NCBI RefSeq assembly: GCF_009718825.1
Contig: NZ_WNHB01000012.1
Coordinates: forward strand, 1-64,000
DNA from: Terrilactibacillus tamarindi
GTDB taxonomy: Bacteria > Bacillota > Bacilli > Bacillales > Sporolactobacillaceae
Direction: 5' to 3'
Length of the DNA: 64,000 bases
Under the pieces are notes generated by a model. That model saw only the letters and a list, made by a program, of their open reading frames with translations. It did no database searches and had not been told where the DNA came from. Positions 10,603 through 19,185 of the stretch are shown piece after piece. The first letter of the stretch is position 1, and every line of letters starts with the position of its first letter. Position numbers and translations under genes: made by a program.

Positions 10603-10919
10603 GACATACAGATTGCACTAACATTTAAATGATTGCCAATCGACATTAATAATAAACAGGTGTCTTTATTATTTTTTTTCACAGCAATACAAAGTAGAGA
10701 TAAAAAATGTTTTTAGGTCTTCATTCGACAATTTTTGGTAAAATATATTTATAATAACAGATGAAATGAAGGATAGTCAACATTAGATACACATAAATTT
10801 GGTTAATCTTTTGTAATCATGTTTGAATCATACCTTTATAAAAATGATACTAGTTATTTTAATGTAAATTAAGAGATTAGATAAAGTGACAAAAATCCTA
10901 ATTTAAGGAGATGAAAGTA

Positions 10920-12047
10920 ATGTCGGAGATAACTGAATTAGATCTTTTGGATCTTAAAGAGCCAGAGTACGATTATCAAGTAACAAATTATCAGTTAATT
11001 ATGGGCGCAGTAATACCCCCTATCGAGAAGTTAAGATCACTTTCTGATAAGCAATTTGAAGATTGTATCAACGAATGGGCAATTGGCTATCTAAGAAAGA
11101 AATATAATAAAGTCTATAAGTGTGGTGGGGCTGGTGATATGGGAAGGGATGTTATTGGATATTATAATTATGGTGAAGATAAGGAGAAGCTCATTTGGGA
11201 TAACTACCAATGCAAACATTATAAAAGTCCACTTGGGGCTGCAGACATTTGGATTGAGATAGGAAAGTTATGCTATTTTACGTACGTTAAAAAATATACT
11301 CTTCCTAATAAATATTATTTTGTATGTCCTCAAAGCGTATCTCGTTCATTACATGATTTATTAAATGATAAAAAGGAACTAAAAAAACTATTTATAGAAA
11401 ACTGGGATACGCATTGTAAATCTAAGATTACAAAAAGAAAAGTAATAGAACTAGATAGTTCATTATTAAAGCATATTAGTGAGTTAGATTTTAATATTTT
11501 TACTTATTTAGACCCTTATGAATTGATTGAGCAACATCGTCAAACACAATACTTTGCTTTTAGATTTGGTGGAGGTTTACATAAACCACGACCCAAATCA
11601 CAATTACCACCCGAATCACTAGCTAAGAAGGAAATAGTTTATACAAAAAAGTTATTTGAGGCATATCAAGATAGTACTGGTGAAGATATTAAAACTGAAA
11701 GTGACTTGATAAATTATAGGAGTTTACATAAGCATTTTAAACGGCAAAGAATCCATTTTTATGAAGCTGAATCTCTAATGAGATTTGAAAGGGATACTAT
11801 TCCCCCGAATATAAATGCATTTGAAGAACTTAAAGATGAGGTATACTATAGCGTCGTTGATACTTATGAGAACAATTTTAATGATGGATTTGAGAGAGTT
11901 AAAGCAGTTACTGATAAAGCAAGGGCTATATCAGTAACGAGTAGTAACCCGCTAAGCTCCGTATTAACAAAAAACGATCAACATGGTATATGCCATCATC
12001 TATCAAATGACGAGAGATTAGATTGGGTGAATATCGATGATAAGTAA
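10920..12047 (+). CDS. ABC-three-component (Lamassu-like) effector with Mrr/Cap4-type nuclease domain
   Basis: This is probably the nuclease effector of a three-gene ABC-ATPase defence operon. The N-terminal part has a restriction-endonuclease layout: an acidic residue in QFEDCINEW (E47), D77 in MGRDVIG, and a QCK motif (Q97, K99). That is the E-D-QxK arrangement of Mrr- and Cap4-like PD-(D/E)xK folds. The C-terminal half is likely the adaptor region that docks on the ATPase partners. AAGGAG with nine bases of spacing selects ATG 10920 over an ATG at 10911. The next gene overlaps by 11 bp. Phage defence is inferred from architecture (LmuA-like) and from the restriction genes next door. Confidence 0.78.
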   Translation: MSEITELDLLDLKEPEYDYQVTNYQLIMGAVIPPIEKLRSLSDKQFEDCINEWAIGYLRKKYNKVYKCGGAGDMGRDVIGYYNYGEDKEKLIWDNYQCKHYKSPLGAADIWIEIGKLCYFTYVKKYTLPNKYYFVCPQSVSRSLHDLLNDKKELKKLFIENWDTHCKSKITKRKVIELDSSLLKHISELDFNIFTYLDPYELIEQHRQTQYFAFRFGGGLHKPRPKSQLPPESLAKKEIVYTKKLFEAYQDSTGEDIKTESDLINYRSLHKHFKRQRIHFYEAESLMRFERDTIPPNINAFEELKDEVYYSVVDTYENNFNDGFERVKAVTDKARAISVTSSNPLSSVLTKNDQHGICHHLSNDERLDWVNIDDK

Positions 12048-12528
12048 TAAGAGTATAATTAACAGTTCGTTAGAAGTAGGGTTACGATCTCTAATCATTT
12101 TAAATTCTATTGATCCAGAACGAATAGATATTGATAGATTAGTTATTTATGATTATTTAGTTCTCCATACAGAAGATGTGGAAAAAAGTTATAAAAGCCT
12201 ACACCCCTCTACACCTCATAGAGCTGGCGAATTACTGGTTAGAAGGCAACTACTACAAGAAGGCATCAACTTAATGGAAAGTAAAGGATTATTGGACAGG
12301 CATTTTCTGGATAATGGAATATTTTATAGTGCTAATAATCTAACTGGACCTTTCATTAGTTACTTTGAAACTGAGTATGCTTCATTATTACATAAATATG
12401 CTGTATTTATAAAAGAAAAATTCCATCATTTTAATTTTAGTGATCTAAAAAATTATGTAATGAACAACTTAGACGAATGGGGAGGAGAGTTTGAAAACGA
12501 GTCTATTTTAAGGGGAGATATAGATTGA
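12037..12528 (+). CDS. ABC-three-component system, middle component
   Basis: A 163-residue helical protein in the middle of the three-gene operon. Its size, position and sequence style (YDYLVLHTEDV, then PSTPHRAGELLVRRQLLQEG) match the small middle component of ABC-3C systems and LmuC of Lamassu, which bridges effector and ATPase. The ATG at 12037 overlaps the end of the effector gene by 11 bp. Its own stop overlaps the TTG start of the ATPase gene, so the three genes are translationally coupled. There is no catalytic motif that I can see. Family assignment is from context and general similarity, so moderately sure. Confidence 0.72.
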   Translation: MISNKSIINSSLEVGLRSLIILNSIDPERIDIDRLVIYDYLVLHTEDVEKSYKSLHPSTPHRAGELLVRRQLLQEGINLMESKGLLDRHFLDNGIFYSANNLTGPFISYFETEYASLLHKYAVFIKEKFHHFNFSDLKNYVMNNLDEWGGEFENESILRGDID

Positions 12529-14399
12529 GTGGAATTATTATTAAGGAACTAAAAATTGTTGGAGAAAATAAAGACCCTGCCAGTGTGAAATTCAGTAAAG
12601 GGTTAAACATAATTTCTGGTCCATCAGATACTGGAAAGAGTTTTATATTTGAATGTATTAGCTTTATGCTGGGCTCTAGTCAAAAACCTAAGTTTTTTAA
12701 AGAAAGAGAGGGTTATACAAAAGCTTACTTAGAAATTGATACTAACAACACAATCTTTACTTTTGAAAGAATGTTAGATGGTGGTGATATTAAATTATAT
12801 AATGGTGAGATTGAAGAAATATCCAAACTAATACCAATAACACTTAATGAGACACATCAGGCGGGAGAAGTTGATAATATTTCAGGTTTTTTATTAGACA
12901 AGTCTGGCTTTTTAATACCAAGTTGGATTAAGAAGAATCAACACAATAAGAAAGAATCATTAAGTTTCAGGCATTTAAAGAATTACATTACTGTTGACGA
13001 GGTAAGGGTAATAACTCAGGAATCTCCAATACATTCTGGACAATATATAGATGTTACTCTTGAAAAGTCAATATTTAAATTGCTGATAACTGGAGATGAT
13101 GATAGTAACCTTGAGGAAAAAGACAAACCGGAAATAAAGAAAGCTAAAATAATGGCTAAACTTGATATGTTAGATGAATTAATAACTGATACAAAGGAGG
13201 AATTAAAGAAGAAAAATAATATCACTAATGTAGATACTGTAGAAAAGGAAATAGATAGCTTTAAAAATGTATTAGATAATATAAATGCTGAAATTGACGA
13301 ATTAAATTCAAAGAGAAACAAATTGTGGTCACAGATCAAACAAAAAGAATCGGTCATAATTCACAGTAATGAATTAATAAAAAGATTTAATTTACTTGAA
13401 GAACAATATCAAGCTGATATTAGTCGCTTGGAATTTATAGAGGAAGGATCACATTACTTTTACCAATTAAATACAGTAATATGTCCTCAGTGTGGTCGCG
13501 ATGTTAATAGTGACAAGTGTAAAGATAAATTTGAACCGATAGGCATTGAAAACTTACATGAATCTTGCGCTGCTGAAATAAATAAAATTCAACTAAATCT
13601 ATTAGATTTAAAGATATCAAAGAATAACCTTACTCAAGATGTAATTGAATTAGAAAAAGAAATTGAATTGCTAAGACAAACTAAAGAAGAATTTGAGAAA
13701 ACAATAGAAACGAACTTACAACCACGATCATTAAAAGTAAGAACAAAACTAGATTTATTATTAGAGAATTATCAAATTAAATTAGAAATTAATACACTAA
13801 AAAATAAATTAAATGATTTATTATCAAAATATGAAAACATAGAGAAATCTATGAAGAATACTAAAAAGGTTGAAAAAGAAAATCCTCTAGAAATTGAAGA
13901 AATAGTTAATGACTCTGAATTTACAAATTTCCTTTATAGTACTCTATCCAATTGGGGATTTGAAGATTTAAAAGAGAGTAGTGAATTGGTATTTAGAATA
14001 CAAGGCAAGGAAAGAAAAATAGACTTTGAGATTACTGGCAAAGAGAGAAAAAGTTACGGTAAAGGATATCGAGGTTTAATCTATAGTGCTTTTGTAATTG
14101 GATTAATGAGATACTGTTTCCAAAAAAAATTAGCCCATCCCGGATTTATAGTAATTGACTCTCCGGTGACTACATTTAAAGATAAATTACAAAAAATAAC
14201 CATTGAAAATGATGAAGCTATCCCTCTTGATAAACAAAATGCATTTTTTAATGATCTTGCTCAGAACTATAATAATAGACAGATAATAATCTTTGAAAAT
14301 AAAGAACCTCTAGGCAATATAAAGGAACAAATAAATTATATAGAATTCACAAAAGATCGTAATCAAGGAAGGTATGGTTTCTTTAAGCCTTTAAATTAA
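12525..14399 (+). CDS. ABC-three-component (Lamassu-like) SMC/Rad50-type ATPase
   Basis: A 624-residue SMC-like ATPase, the probable sensor of the defence operon. Walker A is GPSDTGKS at residues 32-39. Coiled-coil arms run from about 205 to 455. A hook-like CPQC at 320-323, followed by C332, sits at the turn, as in the Rad50 zinc hook. The signature region is KSYGKGYRGLIYSAF (about 509-523). Walker B reads IVIDSP at 542-547, with Ser in the place of the usual catalytic Glu, a variation seen in this branch of ABC ATPases. Translation starts at TTG 12525 inside the preceding stop, with AGGGGAG upstream. LmuB is the closest named analogue. Confidence 0.8.
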   Translation: MSGIIIKELKIVGENKDPASVKFSKGLNIISGPSDTGKSFIFECISFMLGSSQKPKFFKEREGYTKAYLEIDTNNTIFTFERMLDGGDIKLYNGEIEEISKLIPITLNETHQAGEVDNISGFLLDKSGFLIPSWIKKNQHNKKESLSFRHLKNYITVDEVRVITQESPIHSGQYIDVTLEKSIFKLLITGDDDSNLEEKDKPEIKKAKIMAKLDMLDELITDTKEELKKKNNITNVDTVEKEIDSFKNVLDNINAEIDELNSKRNKLWSQIKQKESVIIHSNELIKRFNLLEEQYQADISRLEFIEEGSHYFYQLNTVICPQCGRDVNSDKCKDKFEPIGIENLHESCAAEINKIQLNLLDLKISKNNLTQDVIELEKEIELLRQTKEEFEKTIETNLQPRSLKVRTKLDLLLENYQIKLEINTLKNKLNDLLSKYENIEKSMKNTKKVEKENPLEIEEIVNDSEFTNFLYSTLSNWGFEDLKESSELVFRIQGKERKIDFEITGKERKSYGKGYRGLIYSAFVIGLMRYCFQKKLAHPGFIVIDSPVTTFKDKLQKITIENDEAIPLDKQNAFFNDLAQNYNNRQIIIFENKEPLGNIKEQINYIEFTKDRNQGRYGFFKPLN

Positions 14400-14473
14400 A
14401 GCTATAATACACTTTTAACGATTTAAGAGACTATATTCCAATTGTGATAAAAAAACTATGCAGGAGCAAATTT

Positions 14474-16129
14474 ATGAACGAGTTAATGACAGGAAAAAAA
14501 TCACGTAGGAAACATTATTTGTTAATTGTCGCATTTATAATACCTATTATCTTAACAGCCCTAATTCTATATTTGATATTTGGTGATTTTGTCGCTGCCT
14601 TCCTAAAAATGTGGAATTTACGAGGTCATCCGAATAAAACTGCTGATGCAATGGCCTCTCTATCTTATATTGGCACAATATTAATTGCGTATTATGGATT
14701 GTTAACTACTGCACTCTTTAGCTACCTTGTTTGGAGAGTAAGTTTAGGTAGTTTTCAGATATCTAATGACTTGAAAAAGTTGGAGGAAAATCGAGATAAA
14801 GAAATTTACCGTGAACAGGCGTTAATCGTATATTATGATTTGCAAAGAGGTTTTGCATATCTACGTGATTTATATATAAGTAACGTATTAAAAAGTGAAC
14901 ATCCTAACCCTAAGAAATTGTTCTTTAGTAACGATTGGATTAAAAACGTGGCAAGTTTACGGAATGAACTTAGTAATGAAGATTTAAGTATAGTATATCA
15001 AATATATAATGATTTTTTTACAATACAAAGCCTGTTAGAGAATTTTCAAGAAGAAAGTTCCGAGGATATTAATGAATTATCCAAGGTTATAAATAATGTT
15101 CGCGAACTGTATTTTGCTGATTTTATACCGATGCAGGTATTGAATGAATTTAGTTCTCCAACTGCCGAAGACATAATAGACATAAACTATTTTATCGTAT
15201 TACAAAAAATATACAGCCTAACTTTTTCTAATATACATTTGAAGAAAATTAAAACAGGAATTAATACATTCGATATATTAATTGATGGAGTTTTGTACTA
15301 TACAGGCCGAAATGGAGATGTATTGAACGGTGAAGGTACCATATATAATAAAAATGGATATGAAAAAGCAAAGGGTCATTTTGTTGATGGGAAATTTGTA
15401 ACTGGACAAGTCTATGGATATTTTGATTCAGTTAATAAACGGTATGCCATTACTTATCGAACTACTGGTTCGGAAAGAAAAATAGCTTATAAAGAGATAA
15501 TTGACTTAAATAATACAGGGGAAATTGGCTATTTTTATAAGGGAGATGTGGACAATGGTGAAATAAAAAATGGGATAATAACTAAATTCCATTCTAACGG
15601 TTCTATAGCATTTCGAGGAAATATAGTAAACGGGGAAAGAGAAGGAAGTGGTACATCATACGACATAGATGGAAAGATATCCTTTAAAGGGGAATATAAA
15701 AGTAATCTTCGGTTTAGAGGAACATTATATAAAAATGGTAAGAAAAGTTTTGAAGGTAATTTCCAAGATGGTCGCCCTTGGAATGGCCAAGTATTTAATT
15801 ACGTGTTTAATAACGAAAAAGTAAGAAAATTCACAGGTGAAATACTAAATGGAAAACCCTATAGTGGTTCAGGTTATCGATATAAGCGTAATGAACATGG
15901 GGAAGATTTAGACTATATTATATATCAGGAAAACTGGGAACCAGACGAAAGTGTCATTGAACAACAAGAAATAGATTTCCAAGATTATATAAATAAAAAA
16001 ACAAGAGAGGAATATAATCATTGGGAAGACTATATAAAGACTGACTGGTTAGATGGTAATACAGCTGAGCGAGAGGATATTGAAGAAAATATTATTGTGT
16101 ATTATAACGAGAGGGATCGAAAAAATTGA
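14474..16129 (+). CDS. two-TM membrane protein with C-terminal MORN-like repeats
   Basis: Two transmembrane helices (about residues 15-38 and 63-88) are followed by a helical cytoplasmic region (90-260). The C-terminal half has about five MORN_2-like beta repeats, for example GEGTIYNKNG, RGNIVNGEREGSG and EGNFQDGRPWNGQ. Such repeats occur in YwqK-type antitoxins and in membrane-binding scaffolds. AGGAG seven bases upstream favours ATG 14474 over GTG 14444. The gene begins 74 bp after the ABC-3C ATPase in the same direction with no strong terminator between, so it may be a fourth, membrane-linked part of that system. No catalytic residues are evident and the function is unknown. Confidence 0.7.
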   Translation: MNELMTGKKSRRKHYLLIVAFIIPIILTALILYLIFGDFVAAFLKMWNLRGHPNKTADAMASLSYIGTILIAYYGLLTTALFSYLVWRVSLGSFQISNDLKKLEENRDKEIYREQALIVYYDLQRGFAYLRDLYISNVLKSEHPNPKKLFFSNDWIKNVASLRNELSNEDLSIVYQIYNDFFTIQSLLENFQEESSEDINELSKVINNVRELYFADFIPMQVLNEFSSPTAEDIIDINYFIVLQKIYSLTFSNIHLKKIKTGINTFDILIDGVLYYTGRNGDVLNGEGTIYNKNGYEKAKGHFVDGKFVTGQVYGYFDSVNKRYAITYRTTGSERKIAYKEIIDLNNTGEIGYFYKGDVDNGEIKNGIITKFHSNGSIAFRGNIVNGEREGSGTSYDIDGKISFKGEYKSNLRFRGTLYKNGKKSFEGNFQDGRPWNGQVFNYVFNNEKVRKFTGEILNGKPYSGSGYRYKRNEHGEDLDYIIYQENWEPDESVIEQQEIDFQDYINKKTREEYNHWEDYIKTDWLDGNTAEREDIEENIIVYYNERDRKN

Positions 16130-16266
16130 TATCTAGTTAATGTTTATTTTTTACTAGTCCCTTTAGAATATTGTTTTATAGAATATGTATTAATAACATT
16201 AAATTACTTATCAAAAATCATTGGAATTAATTCTAGAAAAGTTCTAAATTAAAATTGTATTAAAAA

Positions 16267-16440
16267 ATGACCTTTGAAGGATACTTAGAATCATTCAACA
16301 GTACAGGGAATTTTAATACATTAAGATGTAATACAGTTGTGTACTAATTTGAGGCAGATGAGATAGCAAAAAGGTTATACATTAATATTACAAAAGTTAA
16401 AGATATAATAAAAACATTTGAAGAAGATCTAAATAAGTAA
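16267..16440 (+). pseudogene. short broken reading frame
   Basis: A 58-codon frame starts MTFEGYLESFN, is interrupted by one TAA at 16345-16347, and continues with FEADEIAKRLYINITKVKD. The protein-like composition on both sides of the stop suggests a decayed small gene or the tail of a larger one. No family recognised. Confidence 0.35.
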
Positions 16441-16683
16441 TATTAAAGAGGCCGTTAATAAATTGCAAACATTTTGCTAAACGTGATCTCATGAAAAATG
16501 GTAAATCCCCGATAAAGATGTTAAAGCCAAAACATCCAAGATGTTGATTTAACGCGCTTTTTTCACTTCTTGTATTACACACTCAAAGCCTACCGGCGGA
16601 ATGATTGATGACACTCAACCCTATGATATAAAAGGGGTTTGAAGTGACTTTTTCACAAAATGCTAACATAATGAAAAAATTAG

Positions 16684-16727
16684 AGAAGCTTCTTATTAGT
16701 TATTACTATTGGGAAGCTTCTTTTTTT
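16684..16727 (+). terminator. rho-independent terminator
   Basis: A 9-bp stem AGAAGCTTC (16684-16692) and GAAGCTTCT (16713-16721) with a 20-nt loop is followed by seven T residues. Confidence 0.75.
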
Positions 16728-16952
16728 ATTTCTTGTGTAACATGGAGATAAACTTTTTTTCGTGATTTGAACATGGGAATGTCCAATTCTGTCCATAGAA
16801 TACATTATTAGTACATTCTATTTTGGAGGATTTTAACAAAATTTGTCGAAGTATGTTTATAGAAAAGCAAAATAACAGAGTATAAGTTAAACTGTAAAAC
16901 TGAATTATATATTGTAAGAATGAAATAGTAGTGACATTATTGGAGGTGCAAA

Positions 16953-17977
16953 ATGTCTAGTGAAATACTTTTACGAATAGACGCACAGATTTTTAATATA
17001 AACAAGGTTATTTGCCGTCACTTAGATAACCTTGGCACTTCACCAAGAGGCGTAGTTTCGCAGGACATCCTATCTCAATTGCGTAACTTTGTTGAGCATA
17101 TAATGCTAAAGTTCTACGCCAACGGTCAAGATATAGAAAATAGCTATGTTAATATCTGCAAAGCAATTGACTTTGTTAAAGTAAGGGGCAATTTAAAAGT
17201 ACTGTGGCGGTTTCATGATTACTTGCAAATTGTAGCATCACATTATACGCTTGACGAGGAAAACTCAGAGCGATTAATGCTAAAATATTATGAATACCTT
17301 TTAAAAATCAAAAACCTCATGCATGACAGATTTTCCTTTGATTTTCTTGGCAACCTTGACAAGTTTCCGCTGAATATGGATTCAAACTTGCAGGAGTACT
17401 ATGAGAAGATTGCCACTAAGATAAAACGCTACAATGTGCAGAGCGTTGGAAAATCCGATAAATACTATATTCAAAAAGTTAAGCCGTTCTTTGTCGATCA
17501 ACGTGTTTACTATGAGGTAACTTTTACACCCGCCAATGATTATGCGAGTAAATTTAACCGGGTTATCGCCTTTACAAGTTTGGAAATAACCGACAACTAT
17601 GCTGTCAAGTTTGCCCTTGCCCACGACAGCATTGAAATCCTCGGCAAGACTATGCCTATCATTGTTATCGTAGGTTGGGAAGTCGCAATTCGAGATTGTG
17701 AGTTTAAGAATTTCACAAGTCTGATTAGAGGAACGGCGGTTACGACCGGATATGCCGAACAACAAGGAATCTCACTATTTTTAACATCAACTGGATTTAA
17801 TCTTACGGAACTCGTGATTATCTGCGTGCCTGTCACCGCTCGAAATTTGGTGAATGTTGTCGAAATGCCAGGCACCTATATTAACAAATTCGTCAAGTGA
17901 ATATGGGGATAATTTCTCCTGATAATGACGAACAAACTGAAATGGAAATCGGGCCAAACCGTTGTGCGGTAAGATAA
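16953..17977 (+). pseudogene. HEPN-like defence or helicase protein, 3'-truncated and frameshifted
   Basis: The first 315 codons read cleanly from ATG 16953 (GGAGGTGC site) to a TGA at 17898-17900. An overlapping frame from about 17903 to 17977 continues with protein-like sequence ([17 protein letters not shown]) before ending at the junction with the sulfur cluster. The N-terminal helical part contains RNFVEH (R44 to H49), which fits the R-x4-H motif of HEPN RNases. The middle is beta-rich. I suspect the N-terminal portion of a longer island protein whose downstream domains were lost. Its base composition is visibly higher in GC than the genes around it, consistent with transfer. The family name is uncertain. 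Confidence 0.55.
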
Positions 17978-18012
17978 AAACATTCAAATATCTATAGGAA
18001 GAAGGAAAATAA

Positions 18013-18793
18013 ATGGAATTAACATTTATTTTGGTCATATTTGCTCTTGGGTTTATCGGTTCATTTTTATCAGGAATGCTGGGTGTTGGAGGATCAATTA
18101 TTAAATACCCGATGTTGTTATATATTCCCCCATTGTTCGGACTAACAGCATTTACTGTCCATGAAGTTTCTGGAATTAGTGCCGTACAAGTATTATTTGC
18201 CTCAATTGCAGGGGTATGGGCGTACCGGAAAGGTGGATTTTTAAATAAAGAACTCATTATCTATATGGGTGGGTCTATATTAATTGGTAGTCTTATCGGT
18301 AGCTATGGATCAAGTTTATTATCAGAAGAAGTTGTTAATGTTGTATATGGGATTTTAGCTTTAATTGCTGCAATTATGATGTTTATTCCGAAAAAACAAG
18401 TAAATGATAAGCCGATAAGAACAAGTGACGTTTAATAAACCACTAGCAGTCATTTTAGCATTAATTGTAGGTATCGGTTCGGGGATTGTTGGAGCTGCCG
18501 GTGGATTTCTACTTGTACCGATTATGCTGACCGTCTTGCATATTCCAACAAGAATGACGATTGCCACAAGTTTAGCGGTGACATTCATATCCTCTATTGG
18601 AAGTAGTGCAGGTAAACTGATAACTGGGCAGGTTGATTATCTGCCAGCTATTATCATGATTATTGCAAGTCTTATAGCTGCCCCACTTGGAGCAAAAGCT
18701 GGTAAAACAATGAACACGAAAGTCTTACAGTTTATTCTAGCAATTATGATTGCTGGCACTGCCATTAAAATTTGGATGGATATTTTAATATAA
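18013..18793 (+). pseudogene. TauE/SafE-family sulfite/sulfur exporter, split by a +1 frameshift
   Basis: The two halves of one TauE/SafE (DUF81) permease are in different frames. Codons 1-140 (18013-18435) give the first half with [13 protein letters not shown]. The second half (from about 18425 to 18793) gives IVGAAGGFLLVPIML and ends normally. Removing one A near 18417 restores a continuous [13 protein letters not shown] and a protein of about 259 residues, the normal length. TauE proteins move sulfite or related sulfur anions out of the cell, which suits the rhodanese and CstR neighbours. A GTG at 18425 overlaps the first stop, so expression as two half-transporters by coupling is possible but unproven. 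Confidence 0.8.
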
Positions 18794-18877
18794 ATAGGTA
18801 ATCAAATTCTTAGTATATAAAAGCAGGATTCGTTGGAAAAATATAAGAAAAAATTGTAAAAAAGGAGATGTGAACAT

Positions 18878-19174
18878 ATGAAAAGTATAACAACAGTAGA
18901 ATTACAAGAGAAAATTATAAATGGAGAAAAGGTCAATATTATTGATGTCCGAGAAGATGCGGAAGTAGCTGAAGGTAAAATTCCTGGAGCCAAACATATT
19001 CCTTTAGGTGTTGTACCTAATTCTTTAGAGAAACTATATAAAAATGAACATTATTACATGGTGTGTCGTTCTGGTGGAAGAAGTACAGCCGCATGTGAAT
19101 TTTTAATCAATCAAGGCTACGATGTTACTAATATGACTGGCGGTATGTTAGCTTGGAAAGGTGAAAAAGAATAG
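18878..19174 (+). CDS. single-domain rhodanese
   Basis: A 98-residue rhodanese that moves sulfane sulfur through an active-site cysteine. The loop CRSGGRS has the catalytic C63, and the entry motif IIDVRE is present near residue 21. It starts after AAGGAGATG and is followed 11 bp later by the CoA-disulfide reductase gene, so the two are co-transcribed. Its place in a CstR-type cluster points to a role in handling persulfides produced from sulfide or polysulfide. Confidence 0.9.
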   Translation: MKSITTVELQEKIINGEKVNIIDVREDAEVAEGKIPGAKHIPLGVVPNSLEKLYKNEHYYMVCRSGGRSTAACEFLINQGYDVTNMTGGMLAWKGEKE

Positions 19175-19185
19175 GAGGGTTTGAG

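Larger units (their letters stand above)
16130..16952. other. gene-poor gap with decayed sequence
   Basis: About 820 bp without an intact gene. It holds a short broken frame (16267-16440), unassigned AT-rich sequence, a small inverted repeat near 16618-16640 and a terminator at 16684-16727. I find no terminal inverted repeats that would define an insertion sequence. Confidence 0.5.

Noticed and set aside
16480-16600. Insertion-sequence remnant
   Set aside because: The stretch LMKNGKSPIKMLKPKHPRC looks vaguely like a transposase tail, but no ends, repeats or further coding match support it.
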